From contig JAKLMB010000011.1 of assembly GCA_022813625.1 (NCBI GenBank), positions 930,001 through 994,000 on the forward strand: a stretch of DNA of 64,000 nt, written 5' to 3'. How positions within the stretch are numbered: position 1 is the first letter of the stretch; each line of letters begins with the position of its first letter. Below, piece by piece: positions 1 to 11,510 of this stretch. Source of the stretch: Aaosphaeria pasadenensis (lineage: Eukaryota; Ascomycota; Dothideomycetes; Pleosporales). Position numbers and translations under genes: made by a program. The notes under the pieces are model-generated. The model did no database searches. It had not been told where the DNA came from and saw only the letters and a list, made by a program, of their open reading frames with translations.

Positions 1-78
1 AGAGGGCTAAAGAAGGGATTCGATAAGATTCAGTTGCTTAAAGAGCTTAGGAAGTTGAAAGAAGACGAGAAAGCTTAA
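1..78 (+). CDS. C-terminal end of a gene cut by the window edge
   Basis: Frame 1 is open from base 1 and ends at TAA 76-78, giving 25 residues. The peptide is strongly charged and helix-like (KKGFDKIQLLKEL, then a Lys/Glu-rich tail ending EDEKA). This looks like the end of a real protein rather than random sequence, but the family cannot be recognised from so little. The stop is followed by about 570 bp without a supported gene. It could also be a chance open stretch. Confidence 0.4.
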   Translation, partial: RGLKKGFDKIQLLKELRKLKEDEKA

Positions 79-648
79 GCAAGCAATGAGTAGTAACAAA
101 GTAATAACCTCAACTAATAGAGATCCAAGCGACGGATAGTATCGCTCTTTGTATCTTGCCTGATGTCTTCAACGAATTTTGGTGACCAGCGGCAACTTAT
201 GTCTAGCTTATTTTTGGGTGCGGTAATTACAGCGTAAAGCAAACATCAAGTTGAGTGACCAGTGGCGTAGGGTTAAATCTGAAAGCACCGCACCTTGATA
301 TATTCACACATTGGAGCATTCAAACTCTCTTGGATTTGTTACTTTCGAGTATCTTGATAATGCATCATTACACTGACGCTTGAGCTTCGAGCAAAGGTGG
401 GAAGCGCTAAGCAGCCATTCCCATGCCCTCAAGAATGAAACCACATGCTACCCCATGTTACTAGACCCAAACTCCCGCTCTCCCCACCATCAGATCTTCC
501 TAGAATAATTGTACAGAACCGGATCAAACCAGCCAATGGGTATATTATGAAAAGCGTAGGTTTGCTGCTTTTGATTATAGACGAAAAGGAGAAAATGCGG
601 ATGATGCAGAGAGGCGTCTGCACATCCAAAGTCGGGGTAGCCGAAAAT
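79..648. other. Intergenic stretch between the truncated gene and SF3a60
   Basis: No coding potential I can defend. The SF3a60 stop lies at its right border, so it must contain the 3' ends of both neighbours, which converge here. Confidence 0.5.
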
Positions 649-2235
649 TTATAGGATGCCTTGCGCAAGAAGATCATTATAGATCTTCTCGGGCATGACG
701 TTACCCTCAGGATCTTCCATTTGGACGACATTGTCGGCACTTGACTTTTCCTTTTTCTTGTCCGCTTGGATCTTGGTCCACAGTTGTTGCGCCTCGTCAA
801 TCTTGGTGATCTCACGGAAGAGCGTCGTGTTTGTTATGCCCAGGCACTTGAGTCCGTATATGTGGCGGGTCTCGTTGAAGTGTTTCTCGAACTGCCGCCG
901 ACCCATGTAGTTATAGTTACCGCAAATTTCGCAAGGGAACTCGTTACCAAGACCGTGGAGCTTGTACAGCCAGAAAGGAATAGGCTTCCCAGACCAGTCG
1001 AGAGGAAGCTTTAGGGGATTGTAGATCTTTTCTTCTCCATCAGATTCTTCGTCGTTCTCACCGGCACCATTGTTTGCCTCGGGGGCCTCGGAATAGAGCA
1101 TTTCCAGTTCTTGTTGGCGCTCTCGCTCTGTCATACCCTGTTTGCGCTCGACATTCACCTTGGTGTCACTGCGCTCCGTTTGCATTGCTGCGGCAAGTTT
1201 CCTTATACGGTGTTCCTTCTCTGCAACAGCGCGCTCCTTGAAACGTGTGTCAGGGGCGGATGACTTGGAACCAGTCTGCCCACCGGTCGTAGCATTGGCC
1301 ATCTCTTGCTCATTCTTTTTGTGTTTCTTCCCCTTCAGATGGTTTTCGTATACGTTCTCGTTGCCAAAGCTCTTCTTGCATGCCGAGCACCAGAGCCCAT
1401 CCGATCCGGTATTACTATGCTCCACCGCCCCATTTTGCGAAGCGTTCTTTTCCCAACCAGGCACCTCCTCTTTCTCCCAAAGTTCTACAAACTCTTGATC
1501 GAAATTGGCGAATAGCTTGTCCAGATTCTCCAGTGGCTTGGTCTTGCGCATAAATCCCTCCAAATAATCCTGCAATGCCTTGAGGTATTGAAAATACGAT
1601 TCTGAGAGTTTTGAACTGCGGGTGATGGAAGATTGGGGCGGTGTAAAGGCATCAAACGCGTCCAAATATTGAAGATACGTCAGGCGGCGAGCATGTTGAT
1701 GACCGGGAAGGTTGAGATACTGCTCATGTAAAGTTGTGAGATCGAGGTAGCGACCGAATCCCTCCTCTCCTGTAAACATGGTCTCGACATGTCGAATGAC
1801 TGCGGCTTGATCCTCCGGGGACCGCCTCTTATATATCTTTTCGAGATTCTCGAATCCCTCGTTCGGGTAGCGGCGGTGAAAGTCTCGAATAGAGGCGATT
1901 TCTTTCTGGAAGGAATCCATTGTCTCTCCGGTACTCAGATCTCGCAATTCGCGTTCCCTTTCACCTTCAGGATCGTCATAGAGCTTCAAAAGGCGACTTG
2001 ACTGGTCTTCTATTTGCGCAAGAAAGCGCGATATTTCGTGGTCGCGGGCGAGGCGATCACGAATCTAGGAATGTCAATTCTCTCACACTAATAGGTTTAC
2101 GTGATGTGGCAGAGATGGTAGGAATAAAGCTGAGATATAACATACATGCTTGGGATCATCGTGGAGAAGTTCGGTGATAGCTTCTTCAAGTCGTTCCAGG
2201 TCTTCGTGAATGAAGCGCTGCTCCTCCAAAGCCAT
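649..2235 (-). CDS. PRP9: Splicing factor 3A subunit 3 (SF3a60 / Prp9)
   Basis: Subunit of the SF3a complex of the U2 snRNP, which helps U2 bind the branch point during pre-spliceosome formation in the nucleus. Two exons: 2146-2235 and 649-2064, with an 81-nt intron (GTATGT...CTAG). They give 501 aa, the same length as human SF3A3. The N-terminus MALEEQRFIHEDLERLEEAI and the motif RDFHRRYPNE are family hallmarks. A C2H2 finger (CSACKKSF...HLKGKKH) sits near residues 256-280. The C-terminal matrin/U1-type finger (CEICGNYNYMGRRQFEKHF) lies near 406-431 and is followed by the conserved YGLKCLGI. The start was chosen because it opens the conserved N-terminus directly. It diverges from the FAL1-like helicase gene across a short shared promoter. 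Assignment is firm. Confidence 0.96.
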
Positions 2236-2476
2236 TTTGGCAAAATAAGACGTATAGTCCACTCGAAGATTATGCTGGTATCGCAATGGTTGCTTGCGGG
2301 CAGTAGTAGGTGAAGGCGATAAATCTGGGCGCATGGCGCTAGGAGAAAGGTTTTGCCGTCTTCCGTAACGGGCAAGCTCAAAGTTTTGGATGAAGGCGAA
2401 CAAGCTTCTTGCAGTCTGCGCCCGGACACCTCACATATTCACCAATTACTGAACAATTGACTAATATTTGTCGAAG
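2236..2476. promoter_or_regulatory. 241-bp shared promoter of SF3a60 and FAL1
   Basis: The two start codons face away from each other, so both core promoters and 5' UTRs must fit in 241 bp. No clear TATA box is visible. Gene layout supports a bidirectional promoter; exact elements are not resolved. Confidence 0.7.
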
Positions 2477-3781
2477 ATGGCGGAAGGAATCGATCGAAAT
2501 GTGGACGACAAAATGGAGTTTTCCACCTCCAAGGAAGTGACGGTGGCACCAACTTTCGAAGCCATGCACTTGAAGGAGAACTTGCTGCGCGGAATCTATG
2601 CCTACGGATACGAGTCGCCCTCAGCTGTCCAGTCGCGCGCAATTGTCCAAGTCTGCAAAGGTCGCGATACTATTGCCCAAGCGCAATCCGGTACAGGAAA
2701 GACCGCGACATTTTCTATTTCGATTCTGCAAGTCATTGATACGGCAGTCCGTGAGACACAAGGTATTATACCCAAGCTTTCCAAGTCCTGGGACCGTGAC
2801 TAATCCCGAATACAGCGCTCGTACTTTCACCCACACGTGAGCTTGCAACACAAATCCAATCTGTCGTCATGGGTCTCGGCGACTACATGAATGTCCAGTG
2901 TCATGCCTGTATTGGCGGTACAAATGTGGGGGAGGACATCCGCAAGCTCGACTACGGCCAGCATGTGGTATCCGGGACACCAGGTCGTGTAGCGGACATG
3001 ATCCGTCGTCGCAACCTACGAACGCGCAATATCAAGATGCTAGTTCTTGATGAGGCAGACGAGCTATTGAACCGGGGATTTCGTGAACAAATTTACGACG
3101 TCTATCGCTATCTGCCACCGGCCACTCAAGTCGTTGTTGTCTCTGCCACCCTTCCATACGACGTTCTGGAGATGACAACCAAATTCATGACAGACCCTGT
3201 CCGCATTCTTGTTAAGCGTGACGAGTTGACACTCGAAGGCCTGAAACAGTACTTCATTGCCATCGAGAAGGAGGAGTGGAAGTTCGACACTCTCTGCGAT
3301 CTCTACGATACGCTCACCATTACACAGGCGGTAATCTTCTGCAACACACGCCGAAAGGTGGACTGGCTGACCGACAAAATGCGCGAGGCAAACTTCACTG
3401 TATCATCGATGCATGGAGATATGCCACAAAGGGAACGAGACAGCATCATGCAGGACTTCCGCCAGGCCAACTCACGCGTTCTGATATCGACCGATGTGTG
3501 GGCTCGTGGCATTGATGTCCAGCAGGTCTCTTTGGTCATCAACTACGATCTACCGTCGAACCGTGAAAACTACATCCACAGGATTGGACGTAGTGGACGA
3601 TTTGGACGGAAGGGCGTGGCTATTAACTTTGTCACCCAAGAGGATGTCCGCATTCTGCGCGATATCGAATGTAAGTTCATTATCCTGTCATTGAACAGAA
3701 TTCATCCTGACACATGACACAGTGTACTACTCGACCCAGATCGACGAAATGCCCATGAACGTAGCGGACCTGCTTGCGTAA
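2477..3781 (+). CDS. FAL1: DEAD-box RNA helicase eIF4A-III / FAL1
   Basis: ATP-dependent RNA helicase. The family acts in the exon junction complex in animals and many fungi, and in 18S rRNA maturation in yeast (Fal1). Exons 2477-2762, 2816-3670 and 3723-3781, with introns of 53 and 52 nt, give 399 aa, exactly the family length. Visible motifs: Q motif, Walker A AQSGTGKT (69-76), PTRELA, DEAD box in VLDEADELLNRG, SAT, and HRIGRSGRFGR. The C-terminus YYSTQIDEMPMNVADLLA is characteristic of this subfamily and separates it from translation factor eIF4A. The start is the first ATG, which opens the conserved MAEGIDR. It converges with MCM5 downstream. Confidence 0.96.
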
Positions 3782-5041
3782 GGGCCTATGTGGCAATCAT
3801 GACTTTTACATGAAAAGACTGCCTACTAGCACTAGCACGGTCGGAATGAAGCCATTCAATGGCAGGATGCAGTTGCGGATGAAAATGAAGAGGTGGAGGA
3901 AGGGGCCCTACTGCCAACAAGTAAGTTCAAGTATATTCACGATTGAATCCCTTACATCTCGGCTGATCTTTTATATCAGTAATGACATATGGGGAAGACA
4001 AGACACCATACCCCCTTTCCAAACGAGATACAATTTGCCTTCCCTTGCATTTATTGCAATTATGAACCTTGCACGTCGGGACCTTGGTGGATTACCACAC
4101 ATGAGCATTAAGAATGTCATCAAAGCTACTGATCGTCGTTCTCTTTGAGTTAGATGGACCAAGAAGACTGCCATGCCTCAAACTTGTTGCCGGGCATCAG
4201 TGTATAGGGCGAGAGTTTCGAACTTAAGAACTTCCGCCCTATGCCCCATCATCAGACTTGATCTGACAGGATTTGCTTATATTACCATTTGCTGCTCGTA
4301 CTCCACCAGATAGGGAGATCGAGGTCCTGGCTGGTAAGGAATTTCAGATCACTAGATATTTTTGGTCTGTTATGGATAGCGTGACCCAATCGAAATCTTA
4401 ATTCTCAAATGTTCATGTCAATGAGGTACTTTCCCTATTCCATGACCCCTGATGTCGTGATTGACACGAAAAGTCAAGCTCTTCCACCCAGATGCTAGCT
4501 CTAATAGGCATGAGTACTGGGCCTCGGCCCTTTTGATATCTTTGCCATTATTGTACTGCATGCTCCGTTCTCAGTGCCCTACTCTACTACGGTAATAGTT
4601 CCCCCCGGTATTCTGATTAGTTTAGTTAACCAAAAGTGAAACCAACTGTAATGACTTTCCATACTCAAACTCGAGTCGGGTGATCTTGACCCTGAATGAA
4701 TTGGCAGATGCCTCTCATTGAGGACCATCAACGAATGTTGGAAACTGATCGTACAATATGTATTAGCAAGCATTAGGCATAAACACAGACTGGTACAATT
4801 CTTTTTCAAAAGCAATGAACCTCGAAAGAACTTGGAGATCGTATCTACTGACTGGCTGTCCAAAGTGGAGCCACGGCTACAATTCATAACGGAAAACGAC
4901 CTATTGCTCGTATAAGAACCATGATGTTAGACCGGCACGGATTTGAATCACAAATAGTACATTGGTGTTCGCTCTGTATTGTTTCCGTTATTGGGACTAT
5001 GTAATTAAACGCTCAAACATACACAACTTCAACAATTGCAT
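3782..5041. other. Gene-free interval between convergent FAL1 and MCM5
   Basis: Several short open frames occur (for example around 3774-4148 and 4718-4915), but none shows a recognisable domain or plausible splice structure. It should hold the 3' UTRs of both neighbours. Nothing else seen. Confidence 0.5.
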
Positions 5042-7324
5042 CTACGCACTACTTCGGAACACTACAGCACCGCCGTGTCTCCACCTTATAGTCTCTCTCG
5101 CAGCCATGACATGTAATGCCCTGCTCAGTGCTTGCTCGCTATAGCCCTTTCCATCGACCATTTCCCTCTTCAGTGTGCTCAGGTTCACCTGCCAGCCGAT
5201 AGGCATTCTTCGTCTTAGGTCATCCTCAACCTTGTTGACTTCATCCATGAGTTCTTTTGATCCCTGTCCCTCGCCCTGGTTAACAGCGTCCATGGTCGAG
5301 GCAAGGAATAATCGGATGGCCTCGTCAACGTGGGTCTCATCGGCAACAGGGGAAAGTGAGAGTTTGGCCAGGGACTCCGTAATGCGGATGATAGCTTCCA
5401 GTTGACGGACCGTAATGGGGATAGAAGAACGAGCATTCGCGTTCATCTCTGAGGCGTGAACCTGACGACGAATAGATACAAAATGCGATGACAGCTTCTC
5501 GGCAGCTTCCGGTGAGAGACGAGGAGCACATTTCTGCCTGCAGTATGTGATATACCGTTTCATCTTTTCGATAGGAATTTCCGCCTGAATAGCCTCTTCA
5601 ACACCACGTCCACCCATTGCTATGCCCATGACATGCTTCGCGATGCGCTCATCACGGCCGCGATCATGGTCGTCCCGCACAATGAAAATCATGTCAAAAC
5701 GAGACAAGATTGTGGTCTGGAAATCGATGTTTTCGCCCGGTGTTTTCATATCGTCATAGCGTCCGAAAATAGGATTGGCGGCTGCGAGCACGGAAGTTCT
5801 TGAGTTGAGAATCGTTGTGATACCTGCCTTCGCAATCGAAATAGTCTGTTGCTCCATAGCTTCGTGGATGGCTACTCGGTCTTCGTCACGCATTTTGTCG
5901 AACTCGTCAATGCACACCACACCCCCATCGGCAAGGACCATGGCTCCTCCTTCCAGATAGAATTCCCGTGTATTGTGGTCTCGCTGTACAGATGCAGTGA
6001 GACCAGCTGCTGACGAGCCCTTGCCGGAAGTGTAGATCGCGATGGGTGATACCTTTTCGACGAACTTCAACAACTGAGATTTCGCCGTTCCGGGATCTCC
6101 GAGCAGCAGAACATTGATATCACCTCGAAGTTTCATTCCGTCAGGCAGAATCTTCTTAGACCCACCCATCAGTAAACATGCGATAGCTTTCTTGATATCT
6201 TTGTTGCCATAAATGGAAGGGGCAATACAATTGGCGAAAGTTTCGTAAAGATCTGGCCGTCTGCTCATCTCAAGGAATTCTTGCTCTTCTTCTTCAGTGA
6301 AGACTGCATTGCCCTTGGTTGTATGGTCGACATCCGCATGTATTCCAACCGCGCGAATGTACGGATTTCGAATTGCAACTGCAGCGCTTTGGGACCTTTT
6401 CGAGCCCTTCTGTTGATAAATCGAAAAGACACCCATGATAGTACATCTTGTTCCTGGAACCACACGATTGGTCAAGTATCGATCTGCTGAGATCATGATG
6501 TGTCGGGGCAGCTCTCCCACGGGCACCTGATCTGGCGCTTCTTGAAGTTTCAGTACTTGCTGATCGATGAATTGTGACCTCTCATGTAGAACGTAGTAAG
6601 GATCGAGAGGGCATTTGTCTGCCGTTTCGCCTTCTGTCTTCTGCCTTCCACATGTACGGGGAAGCGATACACCCGAGAAACCCCCTGATATCGACATGAT
6701 TTCTTCGTGTGAGCAATTGCGGCATCGAATTGCGAGGGCGGTAGTTTTCGAGGATAACGTGGAAGCACCAATAATGATGCCTGGTATTCGCACGAGGTGG
6801 GAGACATTTCCAGCTGTGAGATCTCGAATTGAAAGTTCGGCTGCTGATGAGTGTAGAAGCAGTTGATGTGCAGGAAGTTTTATGGTTTGGGAAGGATAAA
6901 CAATGCGCTGTGTGCATGTTTTGAGAGCTGCCTCGAACTACTCCTTGTCAGCCTCGATGGAACCAATAGCTGTATCATTTGGACATACAAGAGGTATGAT
7001 TTCAGCAGGATCCTGTGTGAGTTTGTGCGCTAACTCTTCGTCATAGGATATCAGATGTGCAATATCGATATCGCAGTAGTATTGTTTGACAAGTACGTTC
7101 TCCCGTATTTGGTCTCTATTTAATCATTAATCTGTGAATAGTGAATGACTATGGATGCGGAGACTAATGACATACCTGTAGATAAACACATTGTCGAGAT
7201 GGAAGTCCATAACAAAATCGACAAGCGCTTGCTGAATGCGTGAGGGGGAGGCACCATTTTGACGTTCGTCTCCCGCCTGACTCCCGAAGAGGCTGATCGA
7301 GTATGCTGTTTGCCTGTCCGTCAT
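5042..7324 (-). CDS. MCM5: DNA replication licensing factor MCM5 (Cdc46)
   Basis: Subunit of the MCM2-7 replicative helicase loaded at origins in G1. Exons 7176-7324, 6989-7115 and 5042-6937, with introns of 60 and 51 nt, give 723 aa, normal for MCM5. An N-terminal zinc-binding Cys set (CRNC plus two later Cys) lies near residues 164-201. The AAA+ core has Walker A GDPGTAKSQ (372-380), Walker B CIDEFDKM, sensor ILNSRTSVLAAANP and arginine finger SRFDM. The C-terminal winged-helix region reads NLSTLKREMVDGKGYSEQAL. The start opens MTDRQTAYSISLFG, matching fungal MCM5 N-termini. Cell-cycle-type boxes lie about 90-105 bp upstream. Intron 1 has a third-base-in-codon split (AG|A) that restores the conserved IYRDQIREN. 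Confidence 0.97.
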
Positions 7325-7413
7325 CTTATCTGTATTAGATACTGCTGAGGCCGGAGGTTGATGTGAGGTTGAAAACACCGACGTGGGAGTGAGGGGCTTG
7401 GAGCACATACGCG

Positions 7414-7431
7414 ACGCGTTTTCGTTTCGCG
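7414..7431. promoter_or_regulatory. MluI cell-cycle box and E2F-like box upstream of MCM5
   Basis: ACGCGT at 7414-7419 and TTTCGCG at 7425-7431, about 90-107 bp before the MCM5 ATG. ACGCGT is the known MBF (Mbp1/Swi6; Cdc10 in fission yeast) target in replication genes, and TTTCGCG resembles the E2F/SBF site. Both lie in one short CG-rich patch. Binding is inferred. Confidence 0.65.
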
Positions 7432-9331
7432 TCTTTCCTCGTCCGTGCGCAAAGTACCAATTAAACCCACTTATGGACTAGTCTGAATGAACATCGTATC
7501 CTGAATCTCTCTTCGTTATCTCCCATCCGAGTCTCTCACATTACTTTTACGCTCATTTTTCAAGTGACTACGTCGTATAGCACTACAAATCTACACCACC
7601 GTAATCTTAAGACGTCCATGTGTTACTTCCAACTTTTCAATGGCTTTTCAAACTTTGTGTTAGAAAGCTTTGCGTCTGGATACAAAGAATAGCTCCTGGC
7701 CAACTCTTCTTGCGGTATATACTGCATGATTCGCAAGCAGGCTGACCGTGAGCTTGGTGATTACCGAATACTTCAGACTATTCAAATGGGGAGAAATGTA
7801 TGTTGACTGTGCTGGCAGTGACCAACCACGAATTAATTCGACCATCGATGGATAGGAAAACTCTGGACCATGAGGATGCACTGATGACGGAACTAGGATG
7901 GTTCTCAGCTTGGATAGTAGAATGTCTAAGCAACCGAGTCCGCTGTTACTTTCTGGCCATCACTTAAGAACTGTTGTGGATCTTGCTCGTTCATTGACAA
8001 ACTAACTAACGAAAATGGACAACAGCAAGGCATTCCATCGGTGCTAGTTTGCTCTTTCTTGGCCTCAACTGTTGGGACTGTGCTGTCCTATGTCTAATTC
8101 CGTGACTGGGCGCAATAATTTCTCCCTGCATTATTATGGATCTAAGAGATTGCTAGGATCTTTACGAAAAGGATAATTGGACTGGCTACCACAACATGTA
8201 TTGTTCACGCTAGAAGCATGCGCGGTAGAAAGACAAGGCTTCCAAGAACCCGGTGTACATGTCCGTCGTGGCATGCCGTATCCATAGCCATGGGACGCCT
8301 ATGGATCTGCCTATCATGGGCTTCTTTATCGTCTATGGCTGCTCAGTTCTCGCCTTCATGGCATTGCTCGAGTTGATTGTCGAAAGACTCGAGACCCTTT
8401 GATCCACGCCATTGAACCATAGATCTACACACGCTCATAGGATTTCGGACGCATGCCACATACTATTGGACTGGGTAAAGGTAATGACGTTCAAATTAGA
8501 GTCAGGTTGAGCCTGTGTTCTATCCACACCAGACTGCCAGATACTTTTGTGTCGCCACGGCGAATGGATCGACCTCCACCTGATCTGGTTCCAGATCGAG
8601 GATGACAACCTTGCCACCAAATATGATATCTTCCAGAAAGCGAATGGTCGCGTGTTCAAGACCTTTCCATGGAAAGAACTATCCTGACGAATGGAATCCC
8701 AGGTGAATCAAAGTCGCCATGGCAAAATGGCAGAGCATATAGCTACAGAGATCTGGACTCCACAGTGTCACCACCGTTGGGTTATTGGACTAGAAGAATG
8801 ACTGCTTCGAGACTGAATCTCTCCTTTACATGCCACCTGTGCGATTACCATACGATCTCAGGCCGAAAGACTTGGATACTGTATTGCAGTGGAAACCACC
8901 AGCCCTGGGCGGAACTCGGCACACGTCCAACTGCTTGTCGCTGAGTCTCTATCATTAAACATGCCCACTGATATCCATCCATCGCGAGCACGTTTTACAG
9001 TGGTGGCTCCCATTGGCTATTCGCCTAACGATTAAGCAAGTGCTGGGCATTCCGCCCCGATGCCTACAAGAGGATAATTTGCTTGGCCGCTTGGCTTCCG
9101 CCGTGCTTTAGCTCAAAGCAACCACTACGGAACCATTTGATCCTTTTCAATCTCAATTTTGGACGAGACACCGATAGTACGGTCTAGATATTTGTTGCCT
9201 GACCCACCTCTCCAAGATACCAAGCTCTCTTGCACATTATGGACAAGACTTTGAACCTTTTCCAAAGGCCTGGTATTGCAAAAACAACGCGCACATGCAC
9301 GAATATACCTCCTGATTGGATAGTACCATCA

Positions 9332-9379
9332 CACGTGTGGCGTGCAACATCTCGTTCACTCCGAGCATGTTAGCACGTG
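9332..9379. promoter_or_regulatory. Two CACGTG E-boxes (Pho4/NUC-1 type) upstream of PHO89
   Basis: Palindromic CACGTG occurs at 9332-9337 and again at 9374-9379, 42 bp apart (about four helical turns). Both are followed by TG. They lie 133-180 bp upstream of the phosphate symporter ATG. CACGTG is the known target of the bHLH phosphate-starvation activators Pho4 (yeast) and NUC-1 (Neurospora). The function here is inferred from site plus gene identity. Confidence 0.72.
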
Positions 9380-9396
9380 TGAGTTCTGAGTTGCAA

Positions 9397-9405
9397 TATA
9401 TATAT
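9397..9405 (+). promoter_or_regulatory. TATA box of PHO89
   Basis: TATATATAT 107 bp before the ATG and about 18 bp after the second CACGTG site. This is the right distance for a core promoter of an inducible gene. Confidence 0.5.
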
Positions 9406-9511
9406 TGTCATCTAGGTTTCAATCCTTGCTGGAAGGCAGCAGCACGACGTTCATAATCAGACGCCCAGTCAACCACTTAGCCAGCACAGTGATTGGCCTT
9501 CGACAATCAAC

Positions 9512-11510
9512 ATGGCACGTTTGACTCAGTACGATTATATCTTTGCCTTTGGCACAATCTTTTCCTTCCTTGATGCTTGGAACATCGGTGAGGCTCTCCC
9601 CATTCACGTCTTTGCCTAAGAGTATTGTAGGCTGATAATCCGTAGGTGCCAACGATGTCGCCAATGCCTTCGCAACTTCGGTTGCCTCACGCTCTCTTAC
9701 CATGTTGCAAGCTATGATCATCGCCTCCTGTATGGAGTTTGCTGGTGCTCTCTCGGTCGGTGCTCGTGTCACAGATACCATTCGAACCAAGGTCATCTCC
9801 ACCAAGCTTTTCGAGGATGATCCAGCTGTTCTCATGCTTGGCATGCTCTGTGCCATCGTTGGTTCTTCGGTTTACCTGACCTTCGCTACGCGTTTCAGTA
9901 TGCCAGTCTCCACTACCCACTCCATCATGGGCGGTGTCATTGGTGTTGGCATTGCTTCAATTGGTACAGAGGGTGTCAACTGGTCTTTCAAGGGTGTTTC
10001 CTCTGGTGAGAGCTTCGTCCAAACTGTTCTCGAAGGGAAAGGCTGACGTTCGTAGTGTTTGCTGCCTGGGCCATCGCTCCTGGTATTGCTGGTGGCTTCG
10101 CTGCCATTGTCTTCCTCATCACCAAGTATGCGGTCATGCGCAGAAGCAATCCAGTCCACAAGGCTTTCTTTACCGTACCATTTTATTTCTTCACTACTTC
10201 TGCTCTACTCACATGTAAGCCATCTACAACGACCACCGTCAATCGGGAATTAGCCTAACAACTAAACAGTGCTCATTGTCTACAAGGGTGGTTCTGCAAA
10301 GATTAAACTCACTAACGCACAGGTGGCTGGTGTTACTGTAGGTGTTGGTGCTGTTGTCGCTACCCTTGTCACCATCTTTTTCATTCCGTACCTCTACCGC
10401 AAGGTCCTCAAGGATGATTGGGAGCTCAGGTGGTACCATATTCTCCAAGGTCCGCTGCTGCTCAAACGTGGAGAACCGAGCCCCCGTCCAGAAGGCGTGC
10501 TCGCCGGTGGCATTCAAGATTACTACCGCGGCCATATGACGGCGGAAGAGCTCGAAGCGAGGAGAGCAGAAGAGGGCACTGGTTCCGCCGAGGGTGGCAA
10601 AGAGATGGGTGCTCATGCCCACGAGAAAGACGGATCCAATTCCGATATCACCCCGGCTCAGACAGCGGCTCCGTCTGAGCCAGCTCGCCAACTGTCTACA
10701 CCAAAGAACAAGCCCCCTCCCGGTGCGTGGTACACACCAGCGGTCGCTTTCTACTGGGTCAAATTTGCGTTCCTCCACGGAGTGAACCAGGATCTTGTTG
10801 AGCAGCAGAAGAAGCCAGACTTCCTCTCCGGTGACCTTGAGAAGATGCATGCTGTAGCAGAGCATTTCAACAACGAAGGCAAGAATACTTCCCACAATCA
10901 GACTGCCAGACGACCAACTGACGTTATTTTCAGCCGAATACACTTACTCGTTCCTCCAGATCATGACTGCCGCGACAGCCTCCTTTGCTCATGGCGCTAA
11001 CGACGTTGCGAATGCAATCGGTCCTTACACAACCATTTACTTTGTCTGGAACACCGGAAAGCTCGGTACCAAGATCCCTGTGCCTGATTGGATTCTTGCG
11101 TTTGGTGGTGCTGGTATTGTTATTGGCTTATGGACTTATGGTTACAACCTCATGCGCGCGCTTGGTAATAAGATTACACTTCACTCGCCATCCCGCGGTT
11201 TCTCTATGGAGTTGGGAGCTGCCATCACTGTCATTCTTGCTACTAGGCTAGCACTTCCTGTCTGTAAGTCATATACTCATGGTTTCCGAGCTGTGATGGA
11301 AATATACTAATGCCTAGACTAGCAACTACGCAGTGTATCTGCGGTGCTACTGTGGGTGTGGGTTTGTGCAGCGGTAACTGGAGGGCTATCAACTGGCGCA
11401 TGGTCGCATGGATTTACATGGGCTGGATCATCACTCTCCCCACCGCTGGCATCATTTCCGGTGGTTTGATGGGTATCATCCTCAACGCTCCACGCTGGGG
11501 CAAGAACTAG
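9512..11510 (+). CDS. PHO89: High-affinity Na+/phosphate symporter (PHO89 / pho-4 type, PiT family)
   Basis: Plasma-membrane sodium-coupled phosphate importer. Six exons: 9512-9587, 9646-10005, 10056-10214, 10270-10878, 10934-11263 and 11323-11510, giving 573 aa (yeast Pho89 is 574). The duplicated PiT signature is present in both halves: GANDVANAFATSVASRSLT near residue 26 and GANDVANAIGPYTT in the C-terminal half. Hydrophobic helices flank a long hydrophilic central loop containing HAHEKDGSNSD. Intron 4 (10879-10933) begins GCAAGA, not GT; only this GC-AG choice restores NEAEYTYSFLQ. The exon 2/3 junction (SSVFAAW) is the least certain. Upstream CACGTG boxes suggest phosphate-starvation induction. 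Confidence 0.94.

Larger units (their letters stand above)
7325..9511. other. Long divergent intergenic region MCM5 - PHO89
   Basis: Besides promoter boxes near both ends, it contains an ATG-initiated 47-codon open frame (8259-8402) with one hydrophobic segment (GFFIVYGCSVLAFMALLELI). It also holds an ATG-less open stretch ending near 8687 that reads like protein (CRHGEWIDLHLIWFQIEDD). Neither matches a family I know, and no splice path joins them into a gene, so they are left uncalled. Confidence 0.4.

Noticed and set aside
10239..10943. 234-aa minus-strand open frame
   Set aside because: Antisense to the phosphate symporter loop; no independent support.
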